Assembly (NCBI GenBank): GCA_025360645.1
Contig: JANYBT010000158.1
Location: 1-64,000, forward strand
Length of the DNA stretch: 64,000 bases
DNA from: Acidobacteriaceae bacterium
GTDB taxonomy: Bacteria; Acidobacteriota; Terriglobia; Terriglobales; Acidobacteriaceae
Direction of reading: 5' to 3'
Shown: positions 35,578 to 44,215 of the stretch, one piece after another
How positions within the stretch are numbered: position 1 is the stretch's first letter
Layout: the number at the start of each line of letters is the position of its first letter
Position numbers and translations under genes: made by a program
The notes under the pieces: model-generated
What the model was told of the DNA's origin: nothing
The model's input: the letters and a program-made list of their open reading frames with translations, nothing else
Databases searched by the model: none

Positions 35578-37185
35578 CTACCGATTTTCCAGCAGGATCG
35601 GCTTGTACCCGGCCGGCACCGTGTGGCTAATGATCTCGTGGGTCGTCCCATCAAGATCGCGATAGTGAACGTAGGTGTTGTCCACCTTCAGGTCGCGAGT
35701 TTCACATTTGCCCTGCTGGCATTTTTTCGAACTGTCCCAGACCGCCAGCGCCTTGTACCCGCCGTCACGGGTGAAGCCGCAGCCCCAGACCTCCCCCGGC
35801 CCCGTCTTCTTGCAGGGATCCGACATCACTGCTCCGACCATCCATTTTTCAACTTCCCCATAAGCCACCGCGTCTTTGCACAAACCCTCGCCATTGCCTT
35901 CCGACGCACTGCATCCACGCTGGGAAGGGCGCACCGGCTGTTGTCCCCCAGGCGGACGCCGCTGCCCGCCGTACGGTCCACGGCGCTGCCACGGACCCGG
36001 GCGTCCAAACTGCAGGAAGTTCTCGCTCGGCAGGAAATTCTGCCCTTGCGGCCGCGGCAGTTCGTATCCCTCAGGCTGCGACCGTGGCTGTTGCTGCGCA
36101 GTGTTCACGATCAGGTCTTCCCAGATGTACCAGTAAAAACGCGACACCCCGCGCGCCCAATGGATCATGTACGCCTGCGCCACATAACCCGCGCGCTCAT
36201 CGGAGTCGTAGAAATTGCTGCGCGCTCCCCAACTCCCCTCGGTCGAGAACAGCGGTTTCCCGGTTTGCTGGTAGTGCGATAGCGCATCCTTCTGCACCGT
36301 CTCAATCAGCGTTCCCATCAGTGCCGCATCGGGCCCCACGTAAGTGTGGATCCCAATCGCATCCGCGCCATCTCCGCCCCCCGCCGCCAGGAAGCTCTTC
36401 ATGCTGCGGTTGACGCCCTCCACGCCCAGCACCGGCGATGGGGTCACGATGAGGGCCTCCGGATCAATTCCCTTCTGATGGCAATCCGCTCCCAATCCTT
36501 GAACGATGCACTTGGTATCTTTGGTCATGCGCGCCAGTTGCGCATCGGTACCCTGCCACATTCCGCCGCCGGTCGGTGGCGAGACATTGTACTCGTTCCA
36601 GATTTCGTAATACTTGATGTGGGCCCGTCCTCCGCCCCCCTCGACGCTGTGCTTCACCAGCGCCGTCACCCAGTCTTTCCAATGCTGGTTCGCTCCACTC
36701 CCGTCCTTGTTCAAGTCTCCGGGCCAGTAGCACTGCCCATTGCCGCCGCCGTTGGGATTCACGTTGGAGTTGTAAGCGCAATTCCCCCCTCCATCCTGCT
36801 GCTGGCACGAGGACGGGGTGTCGGAACCACACTGCGCCCACGGCGGCGTCCGGCCCATGGTGTACATGACATCGACGTTGTGCTCTTTGGCCGCCTGCAA
36901 CCACCGGTCGAGCATCCGCCACTCAAACTTTCCTGGAGCATTGTTGATTTGCGACCAGCCCGTCCCCGTGTCCCAAAGCCGAAGTGCTCCAAAATGCACC
37001 GCGGGCCAGGGCGTAACCGGACGGTTGATGTGCATACCAAACAGAGTGATCGGAATGGGACCATTCGGCGGCTGGTTCCCCGCATCGCGAGCCGACACTG
37101 CCAGCGCCGTCGCCGCTGCCACCAGCACCAACCCGAAAATCGCAACTCGTTTCACCGCAACTCGTTTCATCGCAATTTGTGTCAT
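35578..37185 (-). CDS. Exported GH39/GH5-like glycoside hydrolase
   Basis: This 535-residue protein has an N-terminal signal sequence and a TIM-barrel-like catalytic region. The acid/base Glu lies in YYEIWNEYN and the probable nucleophile in LFSTEGSWG, as in clan A enzymes such as GH39. A low-complexity stretch of Pro, Gly, Arg and Gln near residues 370-415 links to a Cys-rich C-terminal part with paired CKK/CQQGKC motifs. The substrate is unknown, but the position near the glycan locus suggests a polysaccharide. The start has a tandem 15-nt duplication (GCGATGAAACGAGTT-type) giving MKRVAVKRVA. AAGGA precedes the ATG. Confidence 0.75.
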   Translation of the reverse strand: MTQIAMKRVAVKRVAIFGLVLVAAATALAVSARDAGNQPPNGPIPITLFGMHINRPVTPWPAVHFGALRLWDTGTGWSQINNAPGKFEWRMLDRWLQAAKEHNVDVMYTMGRTPPWAQCGSDTPSSCQQQDGGGNCAYNSNVNPNGGGNGQCYWPGDLNKDGSGANQHWKDWVTALVKHSVEGGGGRAHIKYYEIWNEYNVSPPTGGGMWQGTDAQLARMTKDTKCIVQGLGADCHQKGIDPEALIVTPSPVLGVEGVNRSMKSFLAAGGGDGADAIGIHTYVGPDAALMGTLIETVQKDALSHYQQTGKPLFSTEGSWGARSNFYDSDERAGYVAQAYMIHWARGVSRFYWYIWEDLIVNTAQQQPRSQPEGYELPRPQGQNFLPSENFLQFGRPGPWQRRGPYGGQRRPPGGQQPVRPSQRGCSASEGNGEGLCKDAVAYGEVEKWMVGAVMSDPCKKTGPGEVWGCGFTRDGGYKALAVWDSSKKCQQGKCETRDLKVDNTYVHYRDLDGTTHEIISHTVPAGYKPILLENR

Positions 37186-37440
37186 AGTTCCTTAGATGGC
37201 GGGGAATAGGATTTCATGAAGGATTCTGCGTCGAAGCGCGCGTTTCCATACGCCTTGGCGCGACCATCTCGTTTTGCAATCGCGTCATCTTAATCCGTCG
37301 TGCCTGTTTCATTCATTTTGCAACAAACTGTTGTGTCGCGTAAAGCTTTGATTCTATTGAAGTAGAGTCGCCGCAAGCCTTCAGCTGCTGCGACCCAAGC
37401 GGCCTCGCCAGACGTACAATGGAAAAGTCGGGCTATCCAC

Positions 37441-38239
37441 ATGAGGGAGATCGCAGGATTGCGGACATTGACCCCTAACTTGTCTGCGCTACCTGCGGCG
37501 CAGCGGACGCTGCGGCCGGAACTGGGGGGCGACACCGGACTCTTTCACTCTATACGACGGCACTGCCCTCGCCTTGCACCTTGGACATCGTGCTTCCGTC
37601 GACTTCGACTTCTTCTCCAATGCCCCTTTCGACCCCGATGGCCTCTCCCGCACGCTTTCCTATCGTAAGGACTCGGAGCGTCTGCAGATCGCACCCAACA
37701 CCCTGACTTGTCGGGTGGATCGTGGCGGCCCGGTGTTGGTGTCATTTTTTGGCGGGCTGGGACTAGGCCAGGTGGCGGCGCGCGAACTAGTGCAGGCGAT
37801 GAATCTGCACGTGGCTTCATTGTTCGACATTGCCGGCACGAAAATGAAAGCGGTGCAAGACCGCGCGGAAGAGAAAGACTACCTTGATGTTGACGCCCTG
37901 CTTCGGCATGGCTTAGACCTAGCGGCCTGTCTAGCCGCTGCCCTTGTCGTTTATGGACGCAGCTTCAATCCGCTGCTCACCCTCAAGGCGCTCAGCTACT
38001 TTGACGATGTGCCGTCGCTATCTCGCGAAGTAGGCGAGCGGCTGCGCCACGCCGTCGAAGCAACTGACCTTACTTTGCTTCCTGCACTCCCGGTCTTTGT
38101 GCAGCGCGACCAAACTGGAGAAACCCTCTGGATCCATTTTCTCCATCGCCCGAGTTGCTGGCAGTCGCCCGGCGGGTGGTCTGGTTTAAAGAACCCGCAG
38201 ACGCCTTGGCCGATCCTGTCCACTTCCTGGCTCACGTGA
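37441..38239 (+). pseudogene. Frameshifted AbiEii/AbiGii-type nucleotidyltransferase toxin
   Basis: The first frame gives MREIAGLRTL to LPAAQRTLRPEL. Reading then has to shift to a second frame to give TLYDGTALALHLGHRASVDFDFF, the AbiEii active-site region. The shift can be placed at a run of six Gs at 37524-37529: removing one G restores a continuous protein. The later KAVQDRAEEKDYLD motif is intact. AbiEii-type proteins are toxins of type IV toxin-antitoxin or phage-defence pairs. The C-terminal 35 residues of the second frame do not look native. It is probably inactive unless the G-run is a sequencing error or slips. Confidence 0.72.
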
Positions 38240-38433
38240 TGACCTACGGCACCATCGAAGATGTGCTTGCCGTACAAAACGTGGCCGGATGGAGTGCATT
38301 CCGCGAAGCCCTCGAACACGCGCCGCCGGGCGTCTTCGATGCACGCTCCTGGGCCTATTGAAACCTGAAATGCGGACGCACCCCCGAACCGCCGCTGCCG
38401 CAACGGCACTTCGAACCGACGAAAATGCCCTAG
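38116..38433 (+). pseudogene. Partner of the AbiEii-like toxin, interrupted by a stop
   Basis: A frame overlapping the toxin end encodes NPLDPFSPSPELLAVARR, then DPVHFLAHVMTYGTIEDV and PPGVFDARSWAY. It meets TGA at 38359, and the same frame then continues NLKCGR to PPLPQRHF before TAG. In relatives I recall, the codon at that point is Trp (WAYWNL), so a TGG to TGA change has probably truncated it. These small proteins usually lie next to AbiEii-type toxins and may be the antitoxin. No start codon is obvious in frame. Confidence 0.62.
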
Positions 38434-38449
38434 AATCAAGACGCAGCAA

Positions 38450-39577
38450 TCATTTCGGACCAACTCCCGTCTCCTCCACCGTCCGCTTTAACTGCCCGCA
38501 CGCCGCATAGATGTCGCGCCCGCGCGGCCGCCGCACAAACGCCGGAATTCCCGCGCTCTTCAAGATTGCTTGAAACGCCAGCACCTGCTCCTCGGCAGGA
38601 GTGCCGAAGGGCAATTCTGGACCTGGATTCAACGCGATCAAATTCACCTTGGCCCGGATCCCCCGCAGCAACTCCACGGTTTCGCGGGCATGCTGCACGC
38701 TGTCATTCACCTCCCGCAACAGCACGTATTCAAACGTGAGCCGCTCTCGCGGACGCAGCGGAAAATCCCGCGCCGCCCCTAACAATTCCTGTAAACTCCA
38801 CTTCTTGTTCAGCGGCATCAACTGGGTGCGCAGCGCTTCGTTCGAGGCATTCAGCGAAATCGCCAGCTTGGGCCGCACCGCCTCCAGGCCAAAGTCATGA
38901 ATGCGCGGAACAATCCCCGCGGTGGAAACAGTCATACGCGAAGCCGCGATGCCCAAGCCCTCCACCAGCAACAGCACCGCCTTCATAAAATTCTCGTAGT
39001 TCAGGAACGGTTCGCCCATGCCCATGAACACCAGATTTATGCGCTGCTGCGGCAATGCCACCTTCTGGTCGTTCAGCACTGCGGCCACCTGCCCCGCGAT
39101 CTCTCCCGCAGTCAGGTTGCGCTTCACCCCCAGCAATGCCGTCAAACAGAACTGGCAATTCACCGCGCATCCCACTTGGCTGGAAATGCAGATTGTTGCA
39201 CGACGCCACGCCGCATACTGACTCTCCTCCTCGCCCGCTTCGGTTCCGTCTTCGGACTCGCCACCATCGCCGTCCGGCATCCACACCGTTTCGACGCTTT
39301 CGCCATCGCGCAACTCCATCAGATAGCGTTCGGTTCCATCCACCGAAACAAATTTGCGTTGCACTCGAGGCAGGTCCACGCTCCACTCGTGACCCTGCAA
39401 CCAGGTTCGAAAATGCTTGGGCAACGTCCAAATCCGATCCACTTCTGCCGCTCGCTGCAAATAAAGCGCGTCGAACATCTGCTGCCCCCGGTAGGCGGGT
39501 TCGCCCGCCTCCAGAGCAAGGGCTGTAAGCTGTTGAAGGGAAAGCCCAAACAGCGAATTGACTGCGGTCAGGGACAT
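38450..39577 (-). CDS. rlmN: 23S rRNA/tRNA adenine-C2 methyltransferase RlmN
   Basis: This 375-residue radical SAM enzyme methylates A2503 of 23S rRNA and A37 of some tRNAs. The cluster motif CAVNCQFC follows QVG, and FMGMGEPFLNY is the SAM region. The C-terminal Cys needed for the ping-pong mechanism lies in the RDIYAACGQL end. An acidic insertion (GDGGESEDGTEAGEEES) of about 15 residues precedes the cluster and is unusual. It starts at ATG without a ribosome site and is divergent from the M16 peptidase gene. Confidence 0.95.
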   Translation of the reverse strand: MSLTAVNSLFGLSLQQLTALALEAGEPAYRGQQMFDALYLQRAAEVDRIWTLPKHFRTWLQGHEWSVDLPRVQRKFVSVDGTERYLMELRDGESVETVWMPDGDGGESEDGTEAGEEESQYAAWRRATICISSQVGCAVNCQFCLTALLGVKRNLTAGEIAGQVAAVLNDQKVALPQQRINLVFMGMGEPFLNYENFMKAVLLLVEGLGIAASRMTVSTAGIVPRIHDFGLEAVRPKLAISLNASNEALRTQLMPLNKKWSLQELLGAARDFPLRPRERLTFEYVLLREVNDSVQHARETVELLRGIRAKVNLIALNPGPELPFGTPAEEQVLAFQAILKSAGIPAFVRRPRGRDIYAACGQLKRTVEETGVGPK

Positions 39578-39810
39578 TTGTTCAGGGAAGCACCGAATTC
39601 TCGTACTCGACTCATTCTAAATGCTTTTGGGACGATGGGAAGCGGATTCCGGCCCTTCCTGCGACGCTTTTGCCGTTGGCCCGTAAGTTGTTGACCTGTA
39701 AGGACTAATGGCTTGCCGTCAGGTCGATGAAATGTGGGACAATGGAAGAGAGCCTGGTGAACCCCGCACCCTCCCGGCGTCGCACGCATCTGACCAGAGG
39801 CAGTGAGTCT

Positions 39811-41088
39811 ATGGTTGACGAAGAAAGAAATATTCGGCGCGAGGTTCTTCCCAACGGTCTGACCGTCATCACCGAACAGATGCGGCACATCCGCTCGGTC
39901 TCGATTGGGATTTGGATCAAGAGCGGCTCCCGAAACGAGGACCAGGAGTGGAACGGCATCTCCCACTTCATTGAACATATGGTGTTTAAGGGCACCAGTC
40001 ACCGCTCCGCTGAGGCCATTGCCCGCGAAGTGGATTCCATCGGCGGCAACATGGACGCGTTCACCGCCAAAGAGTGCATTTGTTTCAACGTGAAGATTCT
40101 GGACGAACACCTTCCCGTCGCCATGGACATCTTGAGCGACCTGGTGTTGAATCCTGTTTTCGATGTCGATGACATCAAGCGGGAGCGCGGCGTCATCCTC
40201 GAAGAGATCAAAATGGACGAGGACAGCCCGGACTACCTGGTCCACGAAATCTTCACCCAGAGTTTCTACAAGGACCACGCCTTAGGACGCCCCATCCTGG
40301 GTACGCGCGACACCGTGCGTAAATTCGAACGCCCCATCGTTTCGGAGTTTTACAGGCAATGCTTCGCCCCGGGCAACCTGGTGGTTGCGGCTGCCGGCAA
40401 CCTGGACCACGACCGCTTCGTCGAGTTGGCCAAACAGCATTTTGAGCACATGAAGCCAGCCGCGAAGGGCATCCACTCGCTGCCGCCGAAGATCGCCTCG
40501 CGCATCAACCTGCGCAATAAGAAATCGCTGGAGCAAGTGCAAATCTGCCTGGGGGTGCCGTCGCACCCCATCGCGCACGAGCAACGCTATGCCTCCTACA
40601 TTCTGAATACCCTGCTGGGCGGCGGCATGAGTTCGCGGCTGTTCCAGAACATTCGCGAACGCCAGGGGCTGGCGTATTCCATCTACAGCGATTTGAACCT
40701 CTACCGCGACACTGGCTGCCTCTGCGTGTATGCCGGAACCTCGCGCGAATCGGCGGCCAAAGTGGTGCAGTCGATCGTGGCTGAGTTCCGCACCCTGAAA
40801 CTGGAAAGCGTCCCAGCCGAGGAACTGCGCCGGGCCAAAGACCAACTGAAGGGCGGCCTCATGTTGTCGCTAGAGTCGTCGGCCGCGCGCATGTCGAGCC
40901 TCGCCCGGCAGGAAATGTATTTCGACCGGTTCTATGGGCTGGACGAAATGATCGAGAAGATCGAAGCGGTCACCGCCGAAGACCTGAAAAGCATGGCCGA
41001 TGAATTCTTCCACGGCGAGTCCATCGCAGTGACCGTGCTGGGCAATCTGAACGGGCTCAAGATCTCCCGCGAACAGATTGCCTGCTAG
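39811..41088 (+). CDS. M16 family zinc peptidase (processing-protease-like)
   Basis: This 425-residue M16B metallopeptidase has the inverted zinc motif HFIEH and a later ERGVILEEI supplying the third Glu ligand. A C-terminal half-domain has the RxxY-type loop GLAYSIYSD. In bacteria these proteins degrade or process peptides, and partners with an inactive subunit are common, though none lies here. The ATG beginning MVDEERN was chosen because homologues start near NIRREVLPNG. An ATG 28 codons upstream would add an unconserved leader. It overlaps the ric stop by 4 nt, tail to tail. Confidence 0.9.
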   Translation: MVDEERNIRREVLPNGLTVITEQMRHIRSVSIGIWIKSGSRNEDQEWNGISHFIEHMVFKGTSHRSAEAIAREVDSIGGNMDAFTAKECICFNVKILDEHLPVAMDILSDLVLNPVFDVDDIKRERGVILEEIKMDEDSPDYLVHEIFTQSFYKDHALGRPILGTRDTVRKFERPIVSEFYRQCFAPGNLVVAAAGNLDHDRFVELAKQHFEHMKPAAKGIHSLPPKIASRINLRNKKSLEQVQICLGVPSHPIAHEQRYASYILNTLLGGGMSSRLFQNIRERQGLAYSIYSDLNLYRDTGCLCVYAGTSRESAAKVVQSIVAEFRTLKLESVPAEELRRAKDQLKGGLMLSLESSAARMSSLARQEMYFDRFYGLDEMIEKIEAVTAEDLKSMADEFFHGESIAVTVLGNLNGLKISREQIAC

Positions 41089-41807
41089 CCGCCCGTTTCC
41101 ATGCGCAGTGCCCGCGGAAACAACGAATTGTTCTCCAGGTGAATGTGCTGGTGCAGGTCTTTCTCAAACGCCTCCAGCGCTGAGTACAGCGTTTGATAGC
41201 TGACGCAGGCATCGTCCGGAGCGTGGTATCCGCCGCTGGCTTCCCGCATCGCTTTCAACGCCGTGCCCGCCGAATCATGCTCTTCCATCATGGAGCGGAC
41301 CGGGTTCGCCACCGTCCCGAATGGCGCCGGCAGCACCGGTTCCTTCTGGATCACCTGTTCTTCCATGCGCTCGATATAAGGAAACAGCACCGCTTCTTCC
41401 TTCATCATATGCATGGTCAATTCCTGACCCACGCCGCGAAAGATGCCGCGGATGTGTTTGAGTTCGGGATGGCGCTCACCGTGTACGCCGCACACTTTAT
41501 CCAGCAGCGCGTTCAGCCGCGGGATTTCTTGCCGCACATAGACGTGATGCGTATTCACGATGTGGGCAATCAGCTCTGCCAGAGAACCCGACTGCAGCAC
41601 GCGATCATCCGCCGGCTTCGGTTCTGCGGCAGCCTTCTCCAGATTGGCGATCACGTCCTCCACGCTGAGGCCCGCGCTCGTACACGCGTCTTGCAGAGAC
41701 TTCGCCCCGCCGCAACAATAGTCCAGGCCTAGTTTTTCGAATACCCGGGTCGCGTTGGGAATTTCCAGTGCCAGCTCCCGTACCGTCTTGCTTGTCGTCA
41801 AAGTCAT
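41085..41807 (-). CDS. ric: Iron-sulfur cluster repair di-iron protein (RIC/ScdA/YtfE)
   Basis: This 240-residue protein has an N-terminal DUF542-type domain with LGLDYCCGG and a C-terminal hemerythrin-like domain (HIVNTHHVY, HMMKEEAVLFPYIERM, EEHDSAG, HQHIHLENNSLFPR) providing di-iron ligands. RIC proteins repair Fe-S clusters after NO or oxidative damage. GGGGGA lies 6 nt before the ATG. A Crp/Fnr-like half-perfect site about 70 nt upstream fits control by one of the neighbouring regulators. Confidence 0.92.
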   Translation of the reverse strand: MTLTTSKTVRELALEIPNATRVFEKLGLDYCCGGAKSLQDACTSAGLSVEDVIANLEKAAAEPKPADDRVLQSGSLAELIAHIVNTHHVYVRQEIPRLNALLDKVCGVHGERHPELKHIRGIFRGVGQELTMHMMKEEAVLFPYIERMEEQVIQKEPVLPAPFGTVANPVRSMMEEHDSAGTALKAMREASGGYHAPDDACVSYQTLYSALEAFEKDLHQHIHLENNSLFPRALRMETGG

Positions 41808-41877
41808 GATTTTCCCCCATCTACGAAGATTTCGTTCGCTCTAGGGATCAATGTAGGGGAAGGTGCGGGCGTTGACG

Positions 41878-41891
41878 ATGACTTTGGTCAC
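41878..41891. promoter_or_regulatory. Single Crp/Fnr-type operator upstream of ric
   Basis: ATGACTTTGGTCAC fits the GTGA-N6-TCAC pattern with one mismatch. It lies about 70 nt before the ric start, the same distance as the paired sites at other genes of the block. No partner site 22 bp away is visible. Confidence 0.4.
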
Positions 41892-41959
41892 AGCGGGAGG
41901 AAAACCACCACGGCCGGGCTGCTTCCCGGTTGCACCGCCCGCGACCGAGGTTCCGGCTA

Positions 41960-42679
41960 CTACTCCGAGCTGTCCAACTCCGCTTCCAGCAATTTCATAT
42001 TGATGACGGTAATTTTTCGCCCATCAATCTGAATCATTTTCTCCGCCTGCAGCCGGCTCAGGTTGCGCGACACCAATTCCCGCACCGTCCCAATTTGCGC
42101 CGCCAATTCCTGGTTGCTCGCGGGCAGAGTGACCTCGATCCCCGCGGCTCCTGGCGTTCCCTCTTTGCGGGCCAGCCTCACCAGAAACGACGCCAGGCGA
42201 TGGCGCACCGTGGTAAAGGACAGTTCCTCGATGATCCCCACCAGCCGCCGTAGTCTGGCGCCGACCACGCGTAACACCTTCAGCGCGACCTGGGGATGGG
42301 CTAGACAAAGCGTCTGGAAGTCCTGCTTGCTCACGAACAACAACGTGCTCTGTTCGACCGCGGCCACCGAGGCTGGGTAACCGCCCCCGTCGAAAACCGG
42401 AAGTTCCGCCACCGAACTTCCCGGTCCTTCAATGCCCAGCACCTGCTCGCGGCCACTGGCCGAACTCTTGTAGATCCGCACATTTCCGGATTCCACCACG
42501 TACATGCCCAAACACGGCTCGCCCTCGGTGAACACAATTTCTCCGGCGTCGAAGCGCCGCGTCACCGCATGCTGCGCCAAAAAGGCGACTTCCGCCTCAG
42601 TCAGACCTGAAAAAATTGGCACGCGCGCCAGAGTTTCTGCGGGGTTGGGCTTGCTCAATGACATCTTGCTCAACGACAT
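41960..42679 (-). CDS. Crp/Fnr-family transcriptional regulator
   Basis: This 239-residue regulator has a cyclic-nucleotide-type beta-roll (GEPCLGMYVVESGNVRIY), a dimer helix and a winged HTH (NQELAAQIGTVRELVSRNLSRL). It has no N-terminal Cys cluster, so it is probably not an Fe-S Fnr. A 15-nt tandem duplication makes the protein begin MSLSKMSLSK. TAAAAT sits 6 nt before the first ATG with no ribosome site, suggesting a leaderless mRNA from this ATG. It lies between ric and the radical SAM gene and likely belongs to the redox regulon. Confidence 0.9.
   Translation of the reverse strand: MSLSKMSLSKPNPAETLARVPIFSGLTEAEVAFLAQHAVTRRFDAGEIVFTEGEPCLGMYVVESGNVRIYKSSASGREQVLGIEGPGSSVAELPVFDGGGYPASVAAVEQSTLLFVSKQDFQTLCLAHPQVALKVLRVVGARLRRLVGIIEELSFTTVRHRLASFLVRLARKEGTPGAAGIEVTLPASNQELAAQIGTVRELVSRNLSRLQAEKMIQIDGRKITVINMKLLEAELDSSE
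42650..42679 (-). repeat. Tandem 15-nt duplication at a start codon
   Basis: Two near-identical 15-nt units (ATGTCGTTGAGCAAG and ATGTCATTGAGCAAG) open the Crp/Fnr gene. Each has its own ATG in frame, so the protein may start at either. Confidence 0.8.
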
Positions 42680-42691
42680 TGGAACATTTTA
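42680..42691 (-). promoter_or_regulatory. Putative -10 element 6 nt from the Crp/Fnr start
   Basis: TAAAAT then GTTCCA then ATG on the minus strand. The spacing equals that at queF and suggests transcription starting at or next to the initiation codon. No good -35 is visible, so an activator may be needed. Confidence 0.4.
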
Positions 42692-42818
42692 GCGGACGCC
42701 AACAAAGAGAGAGTGCCTGGAGTCAAGGAGCAATGGCCATACACTCTCTTCGTGGCTTTGATCCCGTGACTCTGATCCAGAGACGGGCTAACCGAGCCAG
42801 CCTTCTACATTTCGTTGC

Positions 42819-44081
42819 TCAGACCACGCCAATCTTTTCCAGACGCACAGTGTTTTCTTGCGCCTTGTGGGTCTTGGGTTGATAGACGCAGAATGGCTCC
42901 TCCGCCAGATAATCGCCGCTGGCGGCGAAGGCGCGGGCGCGGCATCCCATGCAGATATTGCGGAATTCGCAGCAGCCGCACTTCCCTTTCAGGTTGCCGG
43001 TATCGCGCAGCTCGTTGAATACAACAGAATTCTCCCAGATGTCGGCGAACTGCTGGTGCCGCAAATCGCCCGCGACGGCGGGCAGGTACCCGCAGGGATA
43101 AACTTCACCCTCGTGTGAGATGAAGCAGACTCCCGTACCCGCCAAGCACCCCTTGGTGGCGGCGTTCATGCCATCGGGATGTCCAGAAGGTTGTTCTCCG
43201 GGATGACCTGTGGGCCGCAGAGAAATGCCGGTCCCGCCCGGCATCAATGCGTCGGTGGGGCCGATGGGGAAGGGGGTGTCGTCAGTCGCCACCGGCGGCA
43301 TGGCTCGCAGCGCCTGCTCGAAAGCTCGCTTCTCGGCCACTTTGCGTTGCTTCGCCACACGGAAGTAGTGGGGAGCGCAGGTGGCCTTCAGTTCGATCCC
43401 GCCTTCCAATGAGCGCTCGTAGAACCAGTTCAGCATCTCCTCGTACTCTTCCGGAGCAACCATCTGCTCCGCCGCAATGTTCACTCCGCAGCCCACCGGC
43501 ACCAGCAGGAACGTGTGCAGCGCATCCGCACCCAAATTTCGCGCCATCTCTAGCACTTGCGGCAGTTGCTTCGCATTGTGCCGCGCGATGGTCATGTTGA
43601 TTTGCACCGACATTCCCAACGCTTTGAGGTTACGCAGTCCATATACCGCCGCATCAAACGCGCCCGGAATGCCTCGGAAGGTATCATGGGTGGCGGAATC
43701 GGCGCCATCCAGGCTGATGGAGACTCGCTTCACTCCTGCATCCACGATCATGCGCGCCACATCTTTGGTCACCAGCGTGCCATTGGTCGCCAGCGCCACT
43801 CGCAATCCCTTGTCGGTCCCATGGCGCGCCAGTTGGAAAATATCTGACCGGTACAGCGGTTCGCCCCCGCTTAACACCAGAATGGGGTTGCCATACGCCG
43901 CGATCTGATCAATGATGCCCAGCGCCCGCGTGGTCGAGAGATCAGTGGGAGAACTGAGTTCGGTGGCCGTCGCACGGCAATGAATGCAGCGCAAGTTGCA
44001 GCCCTTGGTGACTTCCCAGAAAATCAGTCGCGGTTTCGACTCATACGCTGCTTTTGCCTGGCTGCCGTTTCCCGAAGTCAT
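42819..44081 (-). CDS. Radical SAM/SPASM protein, AhbD/NirJ-like (heme biosynthesis)
   Basis: This 420-residue radical SAM protein has the cluster motif CNLRCIHC near residue 29, GGEPL and a C-terminal SPASM region with many Cys (CGCCEFRNICMGCRARA). The KGCLAGTGVCFIS and GEVYPCGYLP stretches resemble AhbD, which makes heme from didecarboxysiroheme, or NirJ of heme d1 synthesis. Context with two multiheme cytochromes supports a heme role, but other SPASM maturases cannot be excluded. A Pro/Gly insertion (GHPGEQPSGHPDG) precedes KGC. GAGGAGG lies 5 nt before the ATG, and two operators lie about 75-110 nt upstream. Confidence 0.78.
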   Translation of the reverse strand: MTSGNGSQAKAAYESKPRLIFWEVTKGCNLRCIHCRATATELSSPTDLSTTRALGIIDQIAAYGNPILVLSGGEPLYRSDIFQLARHGTDKGLRVALATNGTLVTKDVARMIVDAGVKRVSISLDGADSATHDTFRGIPGAFDAAVYGLRNLKALGMSVQINMTIARHNAKQLPQVLEMARNLGADALHTFLLVPVGCGVNIAAEQMVAPEEYEEMLNWFYERSLEGGIELKATCAPHYFRVAKQRKVAEKRAFEQALRAMPPVATDDTPFPIGPTDALMPGGTGISLRPTGHPGEQPSGHPDGMNAATKGCLAGTGVCFISHEGEVYPCGYLPAVAGDLRHQQFADIWENSVVFNELRDTGNLKGKCGCCEFRNICMGCRARAFAASGDYLAEEPFCVYQPKTHKAQENTVRLEKIGVV

Positions 44082-44153
44082 GATGCCTCCTCAATGAAGC
44101 CCTGTGGCGTTCCCCACTACTGCCAAGATAGAAGAGCCGTGACCCAACAGGCC

Positions 44154-44189
44154 GTGACTGGGGTCACTTGCAATTGTGATGTGCGTCAC
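44154..44189. promoter_or_regulatory. Paired Crp/Fnr-type operators, radical SAM gene
   Basis: GTGACTGGGGTCAC at 44154-44167 and GTGATGTGCGTCAC at 44176-44189 both fit GTGA-N6-TCAC perfectly. Their centres are 22 bp apart, two DNA turns, so two dimers would lie on one face. They sit upstream of the AhbD/NirJ-like gene. Confidence 0.7.
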
Positions 44190-44215
44190 GCGGCCAAAAT
44201 CATGAAAACCCCGCC

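Noticed and set aside
42766-42779. Another Crp/Fnr operator (GTGACTCTGATCCA)
   Set aside because: The second half-site is poor, it overlaps nothing like a promoter, and it lacks a partner at 22 bp.
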